Shown in pieces: positions 25,314-34,738 of a stretch of 64,000 nucleotides of DNA. The stretch is taken from contig NZ_BOMM01000016.1 in the NCBI RefSeq assembly GCF_016862195.1, positions 1 through 64,000 of the forward strand. Direction: 5' to 3'. Origin of the DNA: Paractinoplanes ferrugineus. Lineage in GTDB: Bacteria; Actinomycetota; Actinomycetes; Mycobacteriales; Micromonosporaceae. A program made the position numbers and the translations under genes. Numbering within the stretch: position 1 is the first letter of the stretch; each line of letters begins with the position of its first letter. A model generated the notes under the pieces. It was not told the DNA's origin, searched no databases, and was given only the letters and a program-made list of their open reading frames with translations.

Positions 25314-26837
25314 ATGGCGTCGCTCGACGATCTTGTGACTCGCTACCTGTCACCCGCGGTGCCACCGCACGTCGACGACTCGACAGTCGAGTTCGTCGTC
25401 GACGGGCGGGCCTGGCTGGCGCGCATGCGGGAACTGTTCGGCTCGCTCGGGCCGGGCGATGCCGCGTACATCTGCGGTCTGCAACTCGATCCCGACATGG
25501 ACCTCACCGGCAAGCGGCCGGGCGAAGCGGGTTTCCAGGCCCTGGGCGAGCTGCTGGCCCGGCTCGCCGGCGCCGGTGTCGACGTGCGGGTCATCCTCGC
25601 CGGAGCGGTGGTGAGCAGCAGCATCACCCGCCCCACGATCGGGCCGTTCCACCAGAACGTCAGCTCCGCCCACCGGCTCCGGCGCTGGCCCGTCCGGGGC
25701 GAGAAGCCGCTCGCCGGCCGGGTGCTGCTCGACTGGTCGGGCTCGGGGGTCGGCTCCAACCACCAGAAGGTCACGCTGATCCGCCGCGGCAACGAGCTGA
25801 CCGCCTGCGTGGGCGGCATCGATTACGTCGCCAGCCGGGTCGACGAGCAACCGCATCGCCGGCTGGCCGTCCGGGGCGGGCGCTGGGGCTGGCACGACGC
25901 CGGGGCGATCATCCAGGGGCCGGCCACCACCGACGTGTGGCGGGTGATGCGGATGCGCTGGATCGGGGCGGTCAATCTGCCGCGCCGGCGGTACATCTGG
26001 CCGGCCGTGAAGGGCCTGCAGGTGCTCAACCCGGCCGGGGTGCCGCCGGAGATCGAGCCGGCGCCGGGGCAGCCCGCCCGGCCGGTGCCCGGCACCGCCG
26101 TGCAGGTGCTGCGGTCGGTCGGGCCGTGGTACATCGACTCGCTGCTGCCGTGGGAGCGGCGGCACTACAGCGACGTGGCGCCGGACGGCGTACACGAGAT
26201 CTTCCTGACCCTGGTGCAGGCGATCGGTGCCGCCCGGCGCTACGTCTACATCGAGGACCAGTACTTCCGGGAGTACCCGGGCGGGGACCGGCGCTTCGAG
26301 ATGTACCCCTACCTGCGGGCGGCGGCGGCCCGCGGGGTGAAGGTGATCCTGGTCGGCTCGGGCACCCGCGACCCCGCCGACGGAGCGCCGCTGATCAACG
26401 GGACGATCAACGCCGACCTGCAGCGCAAGGTGATCGACATGCTGCCGCAGCCGCTTCGCCGCAACATCGGGCTGTGGCGGGTGGAGCATCTGACCGTGCA
26501 CGCCAAGATCGTCATCGTGGACGACCGCTTCGCGGCGGTCGGGTCGGCCAACCTGTTCAGCCGGTCGATGGTGGGCGTGGACACCGAGCTGACCACGGCC
26601 GTCGTGACCACCGGCGACACGGTGCGGGACCTGCGGGTGCGGCTGTGGGCGGAGCACCTGCGCACGCCTCTTTCCGATGAGCTCCGCCCGCACCTGGCCA
26701 ACCTCGACCTGGCCCTGGGGATCTTCCGGGCGGAGTGGCTGCCGCCGAAGGAACCGGCCGGTTCCTGGCGCACTCCCGGTCTCCCGGCCGGCTTCGATCC
26801 GATGGAGACGGTGCTCACCCTGGTGGGTCCACCGTAG
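25314..26837 (+). CDS. Phospholipase D-like phosphatidyltransferase-fold protein
   Basis: A 507-residue PLD-superfamily protein with two HKD regions. The second is canonical (HAKIVIVDDRFAAVGSANL, near residue 395). The first has H150 and K152 (NHQKVTLIRRGNE) but lacks the aspartate of HxKxxxxD. In PLD enzymes the two histidines form the active site, so a hydrolase or phosphatidyl transferase is plausible. No signal peptide is visible, so it appears cytoplasmic. A strong hairpin follows the stop codon, so it is monocistronic. The substrate is unknown. Confidence 0.85.
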   Translation: MASLDDLVTRYLSPAVPPHVDDSTVEFVVDGRAWLARMRELFGSLGPGDAAYICGLQLDPDMDLTGKRPGEAGFQALGELLARLAGAGVDVRVILAGAVVSSSITRPTIGPFHQNVSSAHRLRRWPVRGEKPLAGRVLLDWSGSGVGSNHQKVTLIRRGNELTACVGGIDYVASRVDEQPHRRLAVRGGRWGWHDAGAIIQGPATTDVWRVMRMRWIGAVNLPRRRYIWPAVKGLQVLNPAGVPPEIEPAPGQPARPVPGTAVQVLRSVGPWYIDSLLPWERRHYSDVAPDGVHEIFLTLVQAIGAARRYVYIEDQYFREYPGGDRRFEMYPYLRAAAARGVKVILVGSGTRDPADGAPLINGTINADLQRKVIDMLPQPLRRNIGLWRVEHLTVHAKIVIVDDRFAAVGSANLFSRSMVGVDTELTTAVVTTGDTVRDLRVRLWAEHLRTPLSDELRPHLANLDLALGIFRAEWLPPKEPAGSWRTPGLPAGFDPMETVLTLVGPP

Positions 26838-26844
26838 CCGGTCC

Positions 26845-26883
26845 GGTCACCCGCGCGCGGCCCTGTCCCTCGCGCGGGTGACC
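26845..26883 (+). terminator. Strong hairpin after the phospholipase-D-like gene
   Basis: A perfect 13-bp stem (left 26845-26857, right 26871-26883) with a 13-base loop, 7 bases after the stop codon. The outer part GGTCACCCG/CGGGTGACC is identical to that of the hairpin at 28911-28945. Confidence 0.7.
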
Positions 26884-27164
26884 AGCGGCAAGCCCCGCGA
26901 GGCGGTCCCGCCGAACAGCTCCGGCATGCCCGAGACTCAGGCCGGGATTCGGGCCGGACGGCACGGTCAAGCCCGTTGTCACATGTAAATCCTTTGTGGA
27001 TCATAGCGCCCGTGTCTATTGATATAGATCAAATAACGAGATAGTCACAAGTGGATCCGGCAGCCTAGGCAGTCATGCACGCTGTGCATTCAGATGTGCT
27101 CACACCGCAGTCCCGCTTCGGCGACCTTCTGATCGACGGCGCCCCGGCATGCCCGGAGGGAAAT
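26884..27164. other. AT-richer upstream region of the peptide-transport operon
   Basis: No gene is seen. Around 26985-27060 the sequence is unusually AT-rich for this genome and holds the short palindrome TTGATATAGATCAA (27019-27032). A second palindrome at 27075-27089 lies nearer the operon. This is the probable promoter and operator region of the downstream ABC operon. Confidence 0.5.
27075..27089. promoter_or_regulatory. Palindrome ATGCAC-GCT-GTGCAT upstream of the peptide ABC operon
   Basis: A perfect 6-3-6 inverted repeat 75 bases upstream of the binding-protein start. It is a candidate operator for an unknown repressor. Confidence 0.4.
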
Positions 27165-28904
27165 ATGCTCATCCGTTCACGGCGAGCGGCCGGACTGGTC
27201 GCAATCGCGGCCGCTTCGATGCTCACCATCACCGCTTGCGGCGGCAGCGAGACCCCGCCCAAGGAGGAGCTTCTCGGCTTCGACTCCTGCGGCGACAAAC
27301 CGCTCACCTGCAACACCGGCGAGACCAAGCCCGGCGGGACGCTTGTCTACTACGAAGAGCAGGACATCGCCACCTGGAACACGGTGAGCGCCGAGGGCGG
27401 CCACTACGCCACCTCGGTGATGCTGGGCGGACTCATCCCGGCCGTCTACCAGGGCGGGCCCGACACCAAACCGATGCTCGACACCAACCTGGTGGTCGAG
27501 GAGCCGAAGGTCACGAGCACCAGCCCGCAGACCGTGGTCTACAAGATCAAGCCCGAGGCGGTCTGGAGCGACGGCACCCCGATCAGCGCCGACGACTTCG
27601 CGTACGCGTTCCGCGCCCGCAACACCCGGGACTGCCCCGACTGCGGCACCTCGAGCAGTTCCGGCTACGACATCCTGCAGAGTGTCGTCGGCTCGGACGG
27701 CGGCAAGACCGTGACCGCGACGTTCCAGGCCGGCAAGGTCTTCCCCGACTGGAAATCGCTGTTCGGCGAGATCTACCCGGCTCACATCGCGAAGCAGGCC
27801 GGCGACGACAACACGCCGGCGGGCCTGAAGAAGTCGTGGGACGCGCTCGGCAAGACCCAGCCGAAGTGGTCCGGCGGCCCGTTCATGATCGAGAGCTACG
27901 CCCAGGGCCAGCAGCTGGTGCAGGTTCCCAACCCGAAGTGGTGGGGCGCGAAGCCGCCGCTGGAGAAGCTGATCTTCAAGATCGTGACCGACCAGTCGTC
28001 GTTCGTACCGGCGCTGCAGAACGGCGAGATCAACGCCGGTGACCCGCAGCCCAACCTCGACATGGTCACCCAGGTGCAGAACCAGCAGGGCGTCAACTAC
28101 CGGGTCGCCGGCGGACTGTCCTGGGAGCACATCGACCTCAACCTGCAGAACAAGTTCCTCAAGGACAAGCCGCTGCGGGAGGCCGTCTTCAAGGCGATCG
28201 ACGTGCCGGGCATCATCAACCGCACGGTCGGCACGTTCTGGAAAGACGCCAAGCCGCTGAAGAACCACAACTTCACCCCGGAGAGCCAGCACTACAAGGA
28301 CGTCGTCAGCGACACCGGGGCGGGTTCGGCCGACATCGAGGGCGCCAAGAAGGTGCTCACCGCGGCCGGCTACACCGGCGTCGGCACCGCCCTCAAGACG
28401 CCCGCCGGCGAGCCGGTCACGCTGCGGTTCCGGCACACCGAGGGCAACGTCAACCGGGCCGCCACCGCGGAACTGGTGCAGGCGACGCTCAAGCAGCTCG
28501 GCATCAACATGACGATCCAGACCACCAACACGCTGAGCACCACGCTCGACTCCGGCGACTTCGACCTGATCGTCTACGCCTGGGTGAACACCCCGTTCTT
28601 CTTCCAGGGCGCGCAGCAGCTGTGGGGCTCCAAGAGCGACAGCAACTACGGCCACTGGGTCAACCCGGAGGCGGACGCGGTGCTCAACCAGGGCATCCAG
28701 GCCGGCCTCGACGAGGCCAAGGGCGCCGACCTGCTCAACCAGGCCGACGCGATGATGTCCAAGGACTACTACGTCCTGCCGCTGTTCCAGCGGCCCAACT
28801 TCATGGTGGCCAAGAGCGACTACGTGAACATCCGGCCGAACTCCACCTCGACCGGCCCGACCTTCAACACCGAGCAGTGGGGCCTCAAGGCAACCGCCAA
28901 CTAG
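27165..28904 (+). CDS. Oligopeptide ABC transporter substrate-binding lipoprotein
   Basis: A 579-residue SBP family 5 (DppA/OppA-like) lipoprotein. The signal peptide ends in a lipobox (TITACGG), so it is anchored outside the membrane. PEAVWSDGTPISADDFAYA and KWSGGPFMIESYAQGQQL match the family, and the length is normal. It captures peptides, or possibly oligosaccharides or nickel chelates, for the permeases that follow. The ATG at 27165 has GGAGG 5 bases upstream; upstream in-frame codons lie in the promoter. A stable hairpin separates it from the permease genes. Confidence 0.93.
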   Translation: MLIRSRRAAGLVAIAAASMLTITACGGSETPPKEELLGFDSCGDKPLTCNTGETKPGGTLVYYEEQDIATWNTVSAEGGHYATSVMLGGLIPAVYQGGPDTKPMLDTNLVVEEPKVTSTSPQTVVYKIKPEAVWSDGTPISADDFAYAFRARNTRDCPDCGTSSSSGYDILQSVVGSDGGKTVTATFQAGKVFPDWKSLFGEIYPAHIAKQAGDDNTPAGLKKSWDALGKTQPKWSGGPFMIESYAQGQQLVQVPNPKWWGAKPPLEKLIFKIVTDQSSFVPALQNGEINAGDPQPNLDMVTQVQNQQGVNYRVAGGLSWEHIDLNLQNKFLKDKPLREAVFKAIDVPGIINRTVGTFWKDAKPLKNHNFTPESQHYKDVVSDTGAGSADIEGAKKVLTAAGYTGVGTALKTPAGEPVTLRFRHTEGNVNRAATAELVQATLKQLGINMTIQTTNTLSTTLDSGDFDLIVYAWVNTPFFFQGAQQLWGSKSDSNYGHWVNPEADAVLNQGIQAGLDEAKGADLLNQADAMMSKDYYVLPLFQRPNFMVAKSDYVNIRPNSTSTGPTFNTEQWGLKATAN

Positions 28905-28910
28905 CCCGTG

Positions 28911-28945
28911 GGTCACCCGGCGCGGTCCGGCCGCGCCGGGTGACC
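28911..28945 (+). terminator. Intercistronic hairpin between binding protein and permease genes
   Basis: A perfect 15-bp stem (28911-28925 with 28931-28945) and a 5-base loop, starting 6 bases after the stop. In ABC operons such hairpins usually stabilise the binding-protein message or attenuate the permease part, which fits the higher need for binding protein. The first nine bases of each arm match the hairpin at 26845-26883. Confidence 0.65.
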
Positions 28946-28964
28946 GGCTCGATGGAGAAAAACC

Positions 28965-29948
28965 ATGTTCGCGTACGTCGTGCGGCGCCTGCTCGCCGCG
29001 ATACCTGTCCTGATCGTGGCGTCGTTCATCGCGTACGCCCTGGTGGCGCTCTCGGGTGACCCGCTCGAGCCGCTCAAGATCCGTAACCCGCCCGCACCGC
29101 AGCGCACGATCGACCTGGAGACCGCCCGCCTCGGCCTCGACGAGAACATCTTCGTCCGCTACTGGCACTGGCTGACCGGGGTGCTGCAAGGCAACTTCGG
29201 CGAGTCGGTGCAGAGCAACTACGACATCGGCGAGAATCTGGCCCGCTCCACGGTCGTCACGCTGCGCCTGGTCGTGGTCGCGATGCTGCTGGCGCTGATC
29301 CTCGCGGTGATCACCGGCGTGCTGAGCGCGGTCCGGCAGTACTCCAAGTTCGACTACGCCACGACGTTCCTCGGCTTCGTCTTCCTGGCCATGCCGTCGT
29401 TCTGGATCGCCATCGTGCTCAAGGATCTGGCGGTCCGCTACAACAAGGCCACCGGCACCACGGTCTTCTACACGATCGGCGAGAAGTCGCAGAACTACGA
29501 CAGCCTCTCCCCGTTCGGTAAGTTCGGCGACCTGGCCGGGCACCTGATCCTGCCGACCATCGCGCTGGCCCTGATCTCGTACGCGGCCTGGAGCCGTTAC
29601 CAGCGGGCGGCCATGCTCGAGGTGCTCAACTCCGACTACGTCCGCCTGGCCCGCGCCAAGGGCCTCGCCTGGCGCCAGGTGCTCACCCGCCATGTGCTGC
29701 GTACCGCGTTGATCCCGCTGGTCACCGTGACCGCGCTGGACATCGCGGCGATCCTCGGCGGCGCGGTGATCACCGAGACCGTCTTCAACTGGAACGGCCT
29801 GGGCCGGATGCTGCTGACCGGGGTCGGCCGCGCCGACACCAACGCGGTGGCCGGCTGGCTGCTGCTCGCCGGGCTCGTCGTGATCATCTTCAACGTCATC
29901 GCCGACGTGCTCTACGCCGTGCTCGACCCGAGGATCCGCCATGAGTGA
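28965..29948 (+). CDS. Oligopeptide ABC transporter permease (DppB-like)
   Basis: A 327-residue inner-membrane permease of the BPD_transp_1 family, the first of two channel subunits. The N-terminal helix is MFAYVVRRLLAAIPVLIVAS. A long external loop carries the family stretch GNFGESVQSNYDI, and the EAA-like coupling motif is LNSDYVRLARAKGL. About six membrane helices are visible. The ATG has GGAG upstream. The 3' end overlaps the next permease gene by 8 bases. Confidence 0.93.
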   Translation: MFAYVVRRLLAAIPVLIVASFIAYALVALSGDPLEPLKIRNPPAPQRTIDLETARLGLDENIFVRYWHWLTGVLQGNFGESVQSNYDIGENLARSTVVTLRLVVVAMLLALILAVITGVLSAVRQYSKFDYATTFLGFVFLAMPSFWIAIVLKDLAVRYNKATGTTVFYTIGEKSQNYDSLSPFGKFGDLAGHLILPTIALALISYAAWSRYQRAAMLEVLNSDYVRLARAKGLAWRQVLTRHVLRTALIPLVTVTALDIAAILGGAVITETVFNWNGLGRMLLTGVGRADTNAVAGWLLLAGLVVIIFNVIADVLYAVLDPRIRHE

Positions 29949-30843
29949 CACCGCCGCCCGGCCGGTGACCGAGACCTTCGCCGTCCGCGAGCGCAAACAG
30001 TCCGAGCTGGTGTTCCGCCGCTTCCTGCGACACCGGGCGGCGGTGACCAGCCTGCTGCTGTTCGTGCTGGTCGTGCTGTTCGCCTACGTCGGCCCGCTGC
30101 TCTGGAAGTACAGCTACACCGACATCACCGACGACCTGTCCCGGTCACCGTCGCTGACCCACCCGTTCGGCACCGACCTGATCGGTCACGACACGATGGC
30201 CCAGGTGATGCGCGGGACCCAGCAGTCCCTCAAGATCGCCCTCGCGATCGCGCTGATCGGCACGGTGCTCGGCGCGCTGTGGGGGGCGATCGCCGGTCTC
30301 TACCGCGGCCGGCTCGACTTCCTGATGATGCGCATCGTCGACATCGTGCTGACCCTGCCGACGATCGCGGTCGCCGCCGCGGTCGCCGCCCAGGGTGTCG
30401 GGGGCAGCCAGTGGTGGTCGATCGCCGTCATCCTCGGCGCGCTCACCTGGCCGTACGTCAGCCGGGTGGTCCGGGGTGTGGTCCTGTCCCTGCGGGAGCA
30501 GGAGTTCATCGAGGCGGCGCGGGCGCTCGGGGCCGGCAACCCGCGCATCATCCTGCGGCACCTGCTGCCCAACGCCCTCGGCGCGATCATCGTGGTCGCC
30601 ACGCTCACCATCGCCACCGGCATCCTCGGCGAGGCGGCGCTGTCGTTCCTCGGCGTCGGCGTGCAGGCCCCCGACACGTCGCTCGGCCTGCTCGTCTCGA
30701 TCAACCGCGACGCGGTGAACACCCGGCCCTGGCTCTTCTACTTCCCGGGCCTGTTCATCATCCTCATCGCCCTGACGATCAACTTCGTCGGCGACGGGTT
30801 GCGCGACGCTTTCGACCCCAAGCAGACGAGGGTACGCCAATGA
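29941..30843 (+). CDS. Oligopeptide ABC transporter permease (DppC-like)
   Basis: A 300-residue second permease subunit. It has the OppC-type N-terminal region with one helix (TSLLLFVLVVLFAYVGPLLW), then HPFGTDLIGHDTMAQVMRGTQQSL, a hallmark of DppC/OppC. The coupling motif is LREQEFIEAARALGAGNPRIIL. The stop overlaps the start of the ATPase gene by 4 bases (ATGA), so translation is coupled along the operon. Confidence 0.94.
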   Translation: MSDTAARPVTETFAVRERKQSELVFRRFLRHRAAVTSLLLFVLVVLFAYVGPLLWKYSYTDITDDLSRSPSLTHPFGTDLIGHDTMAQVMRGTQQSLKIALAIALIGTVLGALWGAIAGLYRGRLDFLMMRIVDIVLTLPTIAVAAAVAAQGVGGSQWWSIAVILGALTWPYVSRVVRGVVLSLREQEFIEAARALGAGNPRIILRHLLPNALGAIIVVATLTIATGILGEAALSFLGVGVQAPDTSLGLLVSINRDAVNTRPWLFYFPGLFIILIALTINFVGDGLRDAFDPKQTRVRQ

Positions 30844-31841
30844 CAGTGCTCCTCGAGGTCGACGACCTCACCGTGGGCTTCCCCACCGAGGACGGCCTGG
30901 TGCAGGCCGTACGAGGGGTGTCCTATCAGGTCAGCCGGGGTGACTCGGTCGGCATCGTGGGCGAGTCCGGCTCCGGCAAATCGGTCACCTCGCTGGCCGT
31001 GATGGGACTGCTCCCCCGCAACGCCCGCGTCTCCGGATCGGTCCGCTTCCTGGGCGAGGAGTTGCTGGGCCGTTCCGACGAACAGATGTCGAAGGTCCGC
31101 GGCAGCAAGATCGCGATGATCTTCCAGGATCCGCTGACCTCGCTCAACCCCGTCTACACGGTGGGCAGCCAGATCGCCGAGGCGGTGCGCGCGCACAAGG
31201 ACGTGACCCGGCAGCAGGCCATGAAACGCGCGGTGGACCTGCTCGACGTGGTCGGCATCCCCAACCCGTCGCTGCGGGTCAACAGCTATCCGCACGAGAT
31301 GTCCGGCGGCATGCGGCAGCGGGTGGTGATCGCCATCGCGATGGCCAACGACCCGGAACTGATCATCGCCGACGAGCCGACCACCGCCCTCGACGTGACG
31401 GTGCAGGCGCAGGTGCTCGAAGCCCTGGAAGCGGCCCGCAAGGAGACCGGTGCCGCGCTGATGCTGATCACCCACGACCTCGGGGTCATCGCCGGGCACA
31501 CCGACCGGGTCAACGTCATGTACGCCGGCAAGCTCGTCGAGACCGGCACCGTCGACGAGATCTTCTACGGCCCCCGCATGCCGTACACACTCGGCCTGCT
31601 CGGCAGCCTGCCGCGCATCGACGAGTCGGGCCGGCCACGGCTCACCCCGATCACCGGCTCCCCGCCGTCGCTGCTCAACCTGCCGGCCGGCTGCCCGTTC
31701 CGGCCGCGCTGCCCCAAGGCCCGGGACCTGTGCGCCGAGGTCGAACCAGAACTGACCCCGACGGCCGACCGGCGTCATCTCGCCGCCTGCCACTTCCACT
31801 CCGAGCTGGCCTCGGCCACCGCCGAAGAGGTGTTCTCGTGA
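30840..31841 (+). CDS. Oligopeptide ABC transporter ATP-binding protein (DppD-like)
   Basis: A 333-residue ATPase. Walker A is GESGSGKS, the Q-loop sits in [10 protein letters not shown], the signature is MSGGMRQR, and Walker B is LIIADEPT with TALDVTVQ after it. The switch histidine is in LITHDLGV. The C-terminal oligopeptide extension has the CPFRPRCP cysteines seen in DppD/OppD. The ATG at 30840 overlaps the permease stop; longer frames upstream are not coding. It pairs with the next ATPase. Confidence 0.95.
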   Translation: MTVLLEVDDLTVGFPTEDGLVQAVRGVSYQVSRGDSVGIVGESGSGKSVTSLAVMGLLPRNARVSGSVRFLGEELLGRSDEQMSKVRGSKIAMIFQDPLTSLNPVYTVGSQIAEAVRAHKDVTRQQAMKRAVDLLDVVGIPNPSLRVNSYPHEMSGGMRQRVVIAIAMANDPELIIADEPTTALDVTVQAQVLEALEAARKETGAALMLITHDLGVIAGHTDRVNVMYAGKLVETGTVDEIFYGPRMPYTLGLLGSLPRIDESGRPRLTPITGSPPSLLNLPAGCPFRPRCPKARDLCAEVEPELTPTADRRHLAACHFHSELASATAEEVFS

Positions 31842-32839
31842 ATCCGATCATCTCGGTGCGCGGCCTGGTCAAGCACTTCCCGGTGCGGTCACGCGGCATC
31901 CTCCGACGGCAGATCGGCGACGTGCACGCCGTCTGCGACGTCGACTTCGACATCTACCCGCACGAGACGCTCGGCCTGGTCGGCGAATCCGGCTGCGGCA
32001 AGACCACCACCGGCCGGCTGCTGCTCAACCTGGTCCCGGCCACCGCCGGGACGATCAACTTCCAGGGACGCGACATCGTGCCGCTGTCCCGGGCCCAGAT
32101 GCGGCCGCTGCGGCGCGAGATGCAGATCGTCTTCCAGGATCCGTACGCGTCCCTCGACCCGCGGATGACCGTGCACGAGGTGATCGCCGAACCCCTGCGG
32201 ATCCACGGCCTGTACCGCCGGGAGACCGTACGCGACCTGCTGACGACGGTCGGGCTGGACGCCTCGCACGGCAACCGGTACGCCCATGAGTTCTCCGGCG
32301 GCCAGCGGCAGCGCATCGGGGTGGCCCGGGCGCTGGCGTTGCGGCCCAAGGTGTTGGTGCTCGACGAACCGGTGTCCGCCCTCGACGTCTCCATCCAGGC
32401 CGGCGTCGTCAACCTGCTCGAGGACCTGCAGGACGAGCTGGGCCTGTCCTACCTGTTCATCTCGCACGACCTGTCGGTGGTGCGGCACATCGCCGACCGG
32501 GTGGCGGTCATGTACCTGGGCCGGATCGTCGAGATCGCCCCGGTCGAGGAACTGTTCCAGCGGGCCGCCCACCCGTACACCCAGGCTCTGATCTCGGCGA
32601 TCCCGGTGCCCGACCCCCGCAAGGAACGAAGCCGCCGCCGCATCATCCTGGCCGGTGACGTGCCCAGCCCGGTCGACCCGCCGAGCGGGTGCCGGTTCCG
32701 CACCCGGTGCCCCAAGTTCGCCGGGCAGCTGAGCGAGGACGAGCGCACGAAGTGCGCCGAGGAGGTGCCGGCCCTCACCGATCACGGCGAGGGCCACCAG
32801 ACCGCCTGCCACTACGCGGAGGCACTGGCCCTGATCTGA
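31838..32839 (+). CDS. Oligopeptide ABC transporter ATP-binding protein (DppF-like)
   Basis: A 333-residue second ATPase. Walker A is GESGCGKTT, the Q-loop sits in [12 protein letters not shown], the signature is FSGGQRQR, and Walker B is [14 protein letters not shown]. The C-terminal RFRTRCP motif matches DppF/OppF. It starts with GTG at 31838, which overlaps the preceding stop (GTGA), with GAAGAGG upstream. It is the last gene of the five-gene operon. Confidence 0.95.
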   Translation: MNPIISVRGLVKHFPVRSRGILRRQIGDVHAVCDVDFDIYPHETLGLVGESGCGKTTTGRLLLNLVPATAGTINFQGRDIVPLSRAQMRPLRREMQIVFQDPYASLDPRMTVHEVIAEPLRIHGLYRRETVRDLLTTVGLDASHGNRYAHEFSGGQRQRIGVARALALRPKVLVLDEPVSALDVSIQAGVVNLLEDLQDELGLSYLFISHDLSVVRHIADRVAVMYLGRIVEIAPVEELFQRAAHPYTQALISAIPVPDPRKERSRRRIILAGDVPSPVDPPSGCRFRTRCPKFAGQLSEDERTKCAEEVPALTDHGEGHQTACHYAEALALI

Positions 32840-32850
32840 GCGCGGATCAG
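32831..32850. terminator. Weak hairpin at the end of the peptide ABC operon
   Basis: A 6-bp stem CTGATC/GATCAG with an 8-base loop overlaps the stop codon of the last ATPase gene and the 3' end of the convergent DUF4383 remnant. It could act on both sides. Confidence 0.3.
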
Positions 32851-33181
32851 ACCGGACCGTTCAGGAGCAGGCCGAGGGCGATCAGGCCGATGCCGAGGGC
32901 CAGGTGCAGCCAGTCGTCGGCGTTGTCGAGCGGCACGAAGTCGGCCGCGCTGTCCTCGCCGACGACCAGGCCGTGGAGCCAGAGCACCAGGTAGACGGCG
33001 CCGCCGCTGACCAGGTGGGCACGCGCCCCCGACACGGTACGGGCCGGCGCTGGTCGGTGGTCACGCCGGGGACGAAGCCGAGCACGCCGACGAGCAGGAA
33101 AACGATCGCGACGGCGGTCGCGGCGGTGCGGACCGGGGACCGCACGGCTGCCGTACTACCGGCAGTCGAGGAAGTAGACAT
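32847..33181 (-). pseudogene. DUF4383 membrane protein gene with an internal deletion
   Basis: The minus strand from 33181 encodes a typical DUF4383 N-terminus (RTAATAVAIVFLLVGVLGFVP, then GVTTD). From about 33035 a different frame encodes the family C-terminus (SGARAHLVSGGAVYLVLWLHG, then DSAADFVP and DDWLHLALG). The middle of the family, about 40 residues including the second membrane helix with its LHNxVHL motif, is absent. The two ends are also out of frame. The break lies near 33035-33060. DUF4383 proteins are small four-helix membrane proteins of unknown role. The gene is almost certainly inactive. Confidence 0.8.
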
Positions 33182-33251
33182 GGCGGCCGGATGCCCCCGG
33201 TTCGGGCGGCCCAACTGACCAGGGGCGGCCCGGCCGGGTCCGGCTGCAAGA

Positions 33252-33770
33252 TCACAAGTTGACCGTCACGCACGTCGCGCAGTAGTTCGGCACGATCACC
33301 GGCGGGTGCGTCAGGAACAGAACCGGATCGGCCACCAGCGCGTCATCCGCCGGAATCGGGGTGCTGGTGGCGACCCCCTCGGCCGAGGTGTCCACTCGCA
33401 CGCACGCGGTCCGGGTGTCGACGTCGCGCATCAGGCACAGCCCGAACACCGGCACCGGCGTCTTCGGCAGGACGTCGGCGAGCACGGCGGAAGTCGCGTA
33501 CGAGACCAATTTGTCCCCCGTGACCAGCGGAACATAGCCGCCGGGCCGGAACAGCGCGATCCCGTAGTTGAACCTCGGCTGGTAGGGCTCGCAGAGCGTC
33601 ATGTGCACCGGCAGCAGGTAATGGCCCCGCACGTCGACGGTGACCGGCCCGAACGAGCCGACCGCACAGCTCGCCGGGGTCCACACGACGGTCGCCTGTG
33701 CCAGCCCCGGCAGCCCCACCAGCAGGGCGGCGGTCACTGCGGCGATCCAGGCGACAGCTTTTCTGATCAT
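33252..33770 (-). CDS. Small secreted protein of unknown function
   Basis: A 172-residue exported protein with a clear N-terminal signal peptide (VAWIAAVTAALLVGLPGLAQA). The mature part holds six cysteines: one near residue 35, one near 60, then singles in FGLCLMRD and RTACVRV and a CATC pair near the C-terminus, so disulfides are likely. I recognise no family. Its ATG overlaps the stop of the upstream regulator gene by 4 bases (ATGA), so the two are co-translated, an unusual regulator/secreted-protein pairing. Confidence 0.75.
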   Translation of the reverse strand: MIRKAVAWIAAVTAALLVGLPGLAQATVVWTPASCAVGSFGPVTVDVRGHYLLPVHMTLCEPYQPRFNYGIALFRPGGYVPLVTGDKLVSYATSAVLADVLPKTPVPVFGLCLMRDVDTRTACVRVDTSAEGVATSTPIPADDALVADPVLFLTHPPVIVPNYCATCVTVNL

Positions 33771-34738
33771 CTCGGGTTGCTCTCCTCAGTGGACTGCCAG
33801 GTCTCCGGCCGCACGGAACCGGCCGCGCCGAGCGCCAACGCGAGCTGGAAACGGTTCTGCACGCCGACCCGGTCCATCAGGGCGCGCATCGTGTAGGCGA
33901 CCGTGCGCGGGCTCAGCCCGAGCTCCTCGGCCGCCGTCTGATCGGTGTGGCCCAGGGCGAGAAGACCGACCAGCGCGCTCTCTCGAGGCGAAAGCTCGAT
34001 CGGAATCACCTCTTGGCTGTGTGGATCGCGGCCCGATGCCCAGAGCCGCTCGAAAAGTGTGCACATGGCCGCGACGAACCCGTCGTCGGCGACCTCGACA
34101 TAACCCCGCTCCAGGTCGAGGGGGTCGGCCGGGAACAGGGCGACCTTGCGGTCGAAGACGAGCAGCTTCATCGGCGGCGACTCGACGTGCCGGACCGGCA
34201 CCAGCGGCGTGGCGCTGCCCCGGTCCCGGTCGACGATGCGCAGCCGGACCCCCCGGGCGGCCAGCCGCCGGTCGACCGGCTGGGCCGCCGACATCGACTC
34301 GGCGCTGATCACCGGCTCGTTGTTGACCGCCAGATGCTCGTGACGTTCCAGAGTGGCCAGCTGCGCCACCCGTTTACGGGCGGCCGCCCGGCTCGGCCAC
34401 AGTCGGCCGGCAAGGTCGGGCCGGCAGCCCTCGATGGCGGCGAAGTGCTGCCGCCACCGTTCCGACGCCGGCGGTGGCGGAGCCGGGCGTCGCCGGAAGC
34501 GCCGCACGACCTCCGCCGGAGCTCGTGCCCCCCATCCGCTTCCGGCGGCCACCGTGGCACCGGCTGCCGCCAGCTCGTCCAGCGCGGACTTCGTCCTGGC
34601 CCGCGAGAGGCCGAGCTCACGCGACAACCGGCGCCCGTCGGCCGGGCCGAGCAGCGCCAGCGCCCGATAGACAAGATCGGCATCCGCCGACAGACCCCAG
34701 CGCGTGAGCGCCGGAATCGCCTCCGGATCCGCCGGCAT
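33767..34738 (-). CDS. TrmB-like/LuxR-type transcriptional regulator
   Basis: A 323-residue regulator. The N-terminus has a TrmB-like winged helix (LSADADLVYRALALLG, then LSRELGLSRARTKSALDEL). A middle part of about 170 residues could be a sensor. A C-terminal LuxR/GerE helix-turn-helix follows (LSPRESALVGLLALG, then AEELGLSPRTVAYTMRALMD). GGGGGAGAG lies upstream of the chosen ATG at 34738; the frame is open further but looks noncoding. It overlaps and precedes the secreted-protein gene. A palindrome lies about 95 bases upstream of the start. Confidence 0.85.
   Translation of the reverse strand: MPADPEAIPALTRWGLSADADLVYRALALLGPADGRRLSRELGLSRARTKSALDELAAAGATVAAGSGWGARAPAEVVRRFRRRPAPPPPASERWRQHFAAIEGCRPDLAGRLWPSRAAARKRVAQLATLERHEHLAVNNEPVISAESMSAAQPVDRRLAARGVRLRIVDRDRGSATPLVPVRHVESPPMKLLVFDRKVALFPADPLDLERGYVEVADDGFVAAMCTLFERLWASGRDPHSQEVIPIELSPRESALVGLLALGHTDQTAAEELGLSPRTVAYTMRALMDRVGVQNRFQLALALGAAGSVRPETWQSTEESNPR

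Noticed and set aside
27177..29996. 939-codon minus-strand ORF opposite the peptide ABC operon
   Set aside because: Antisense shadow with repetitive Val/Gly/Asp/His composition and no domain.
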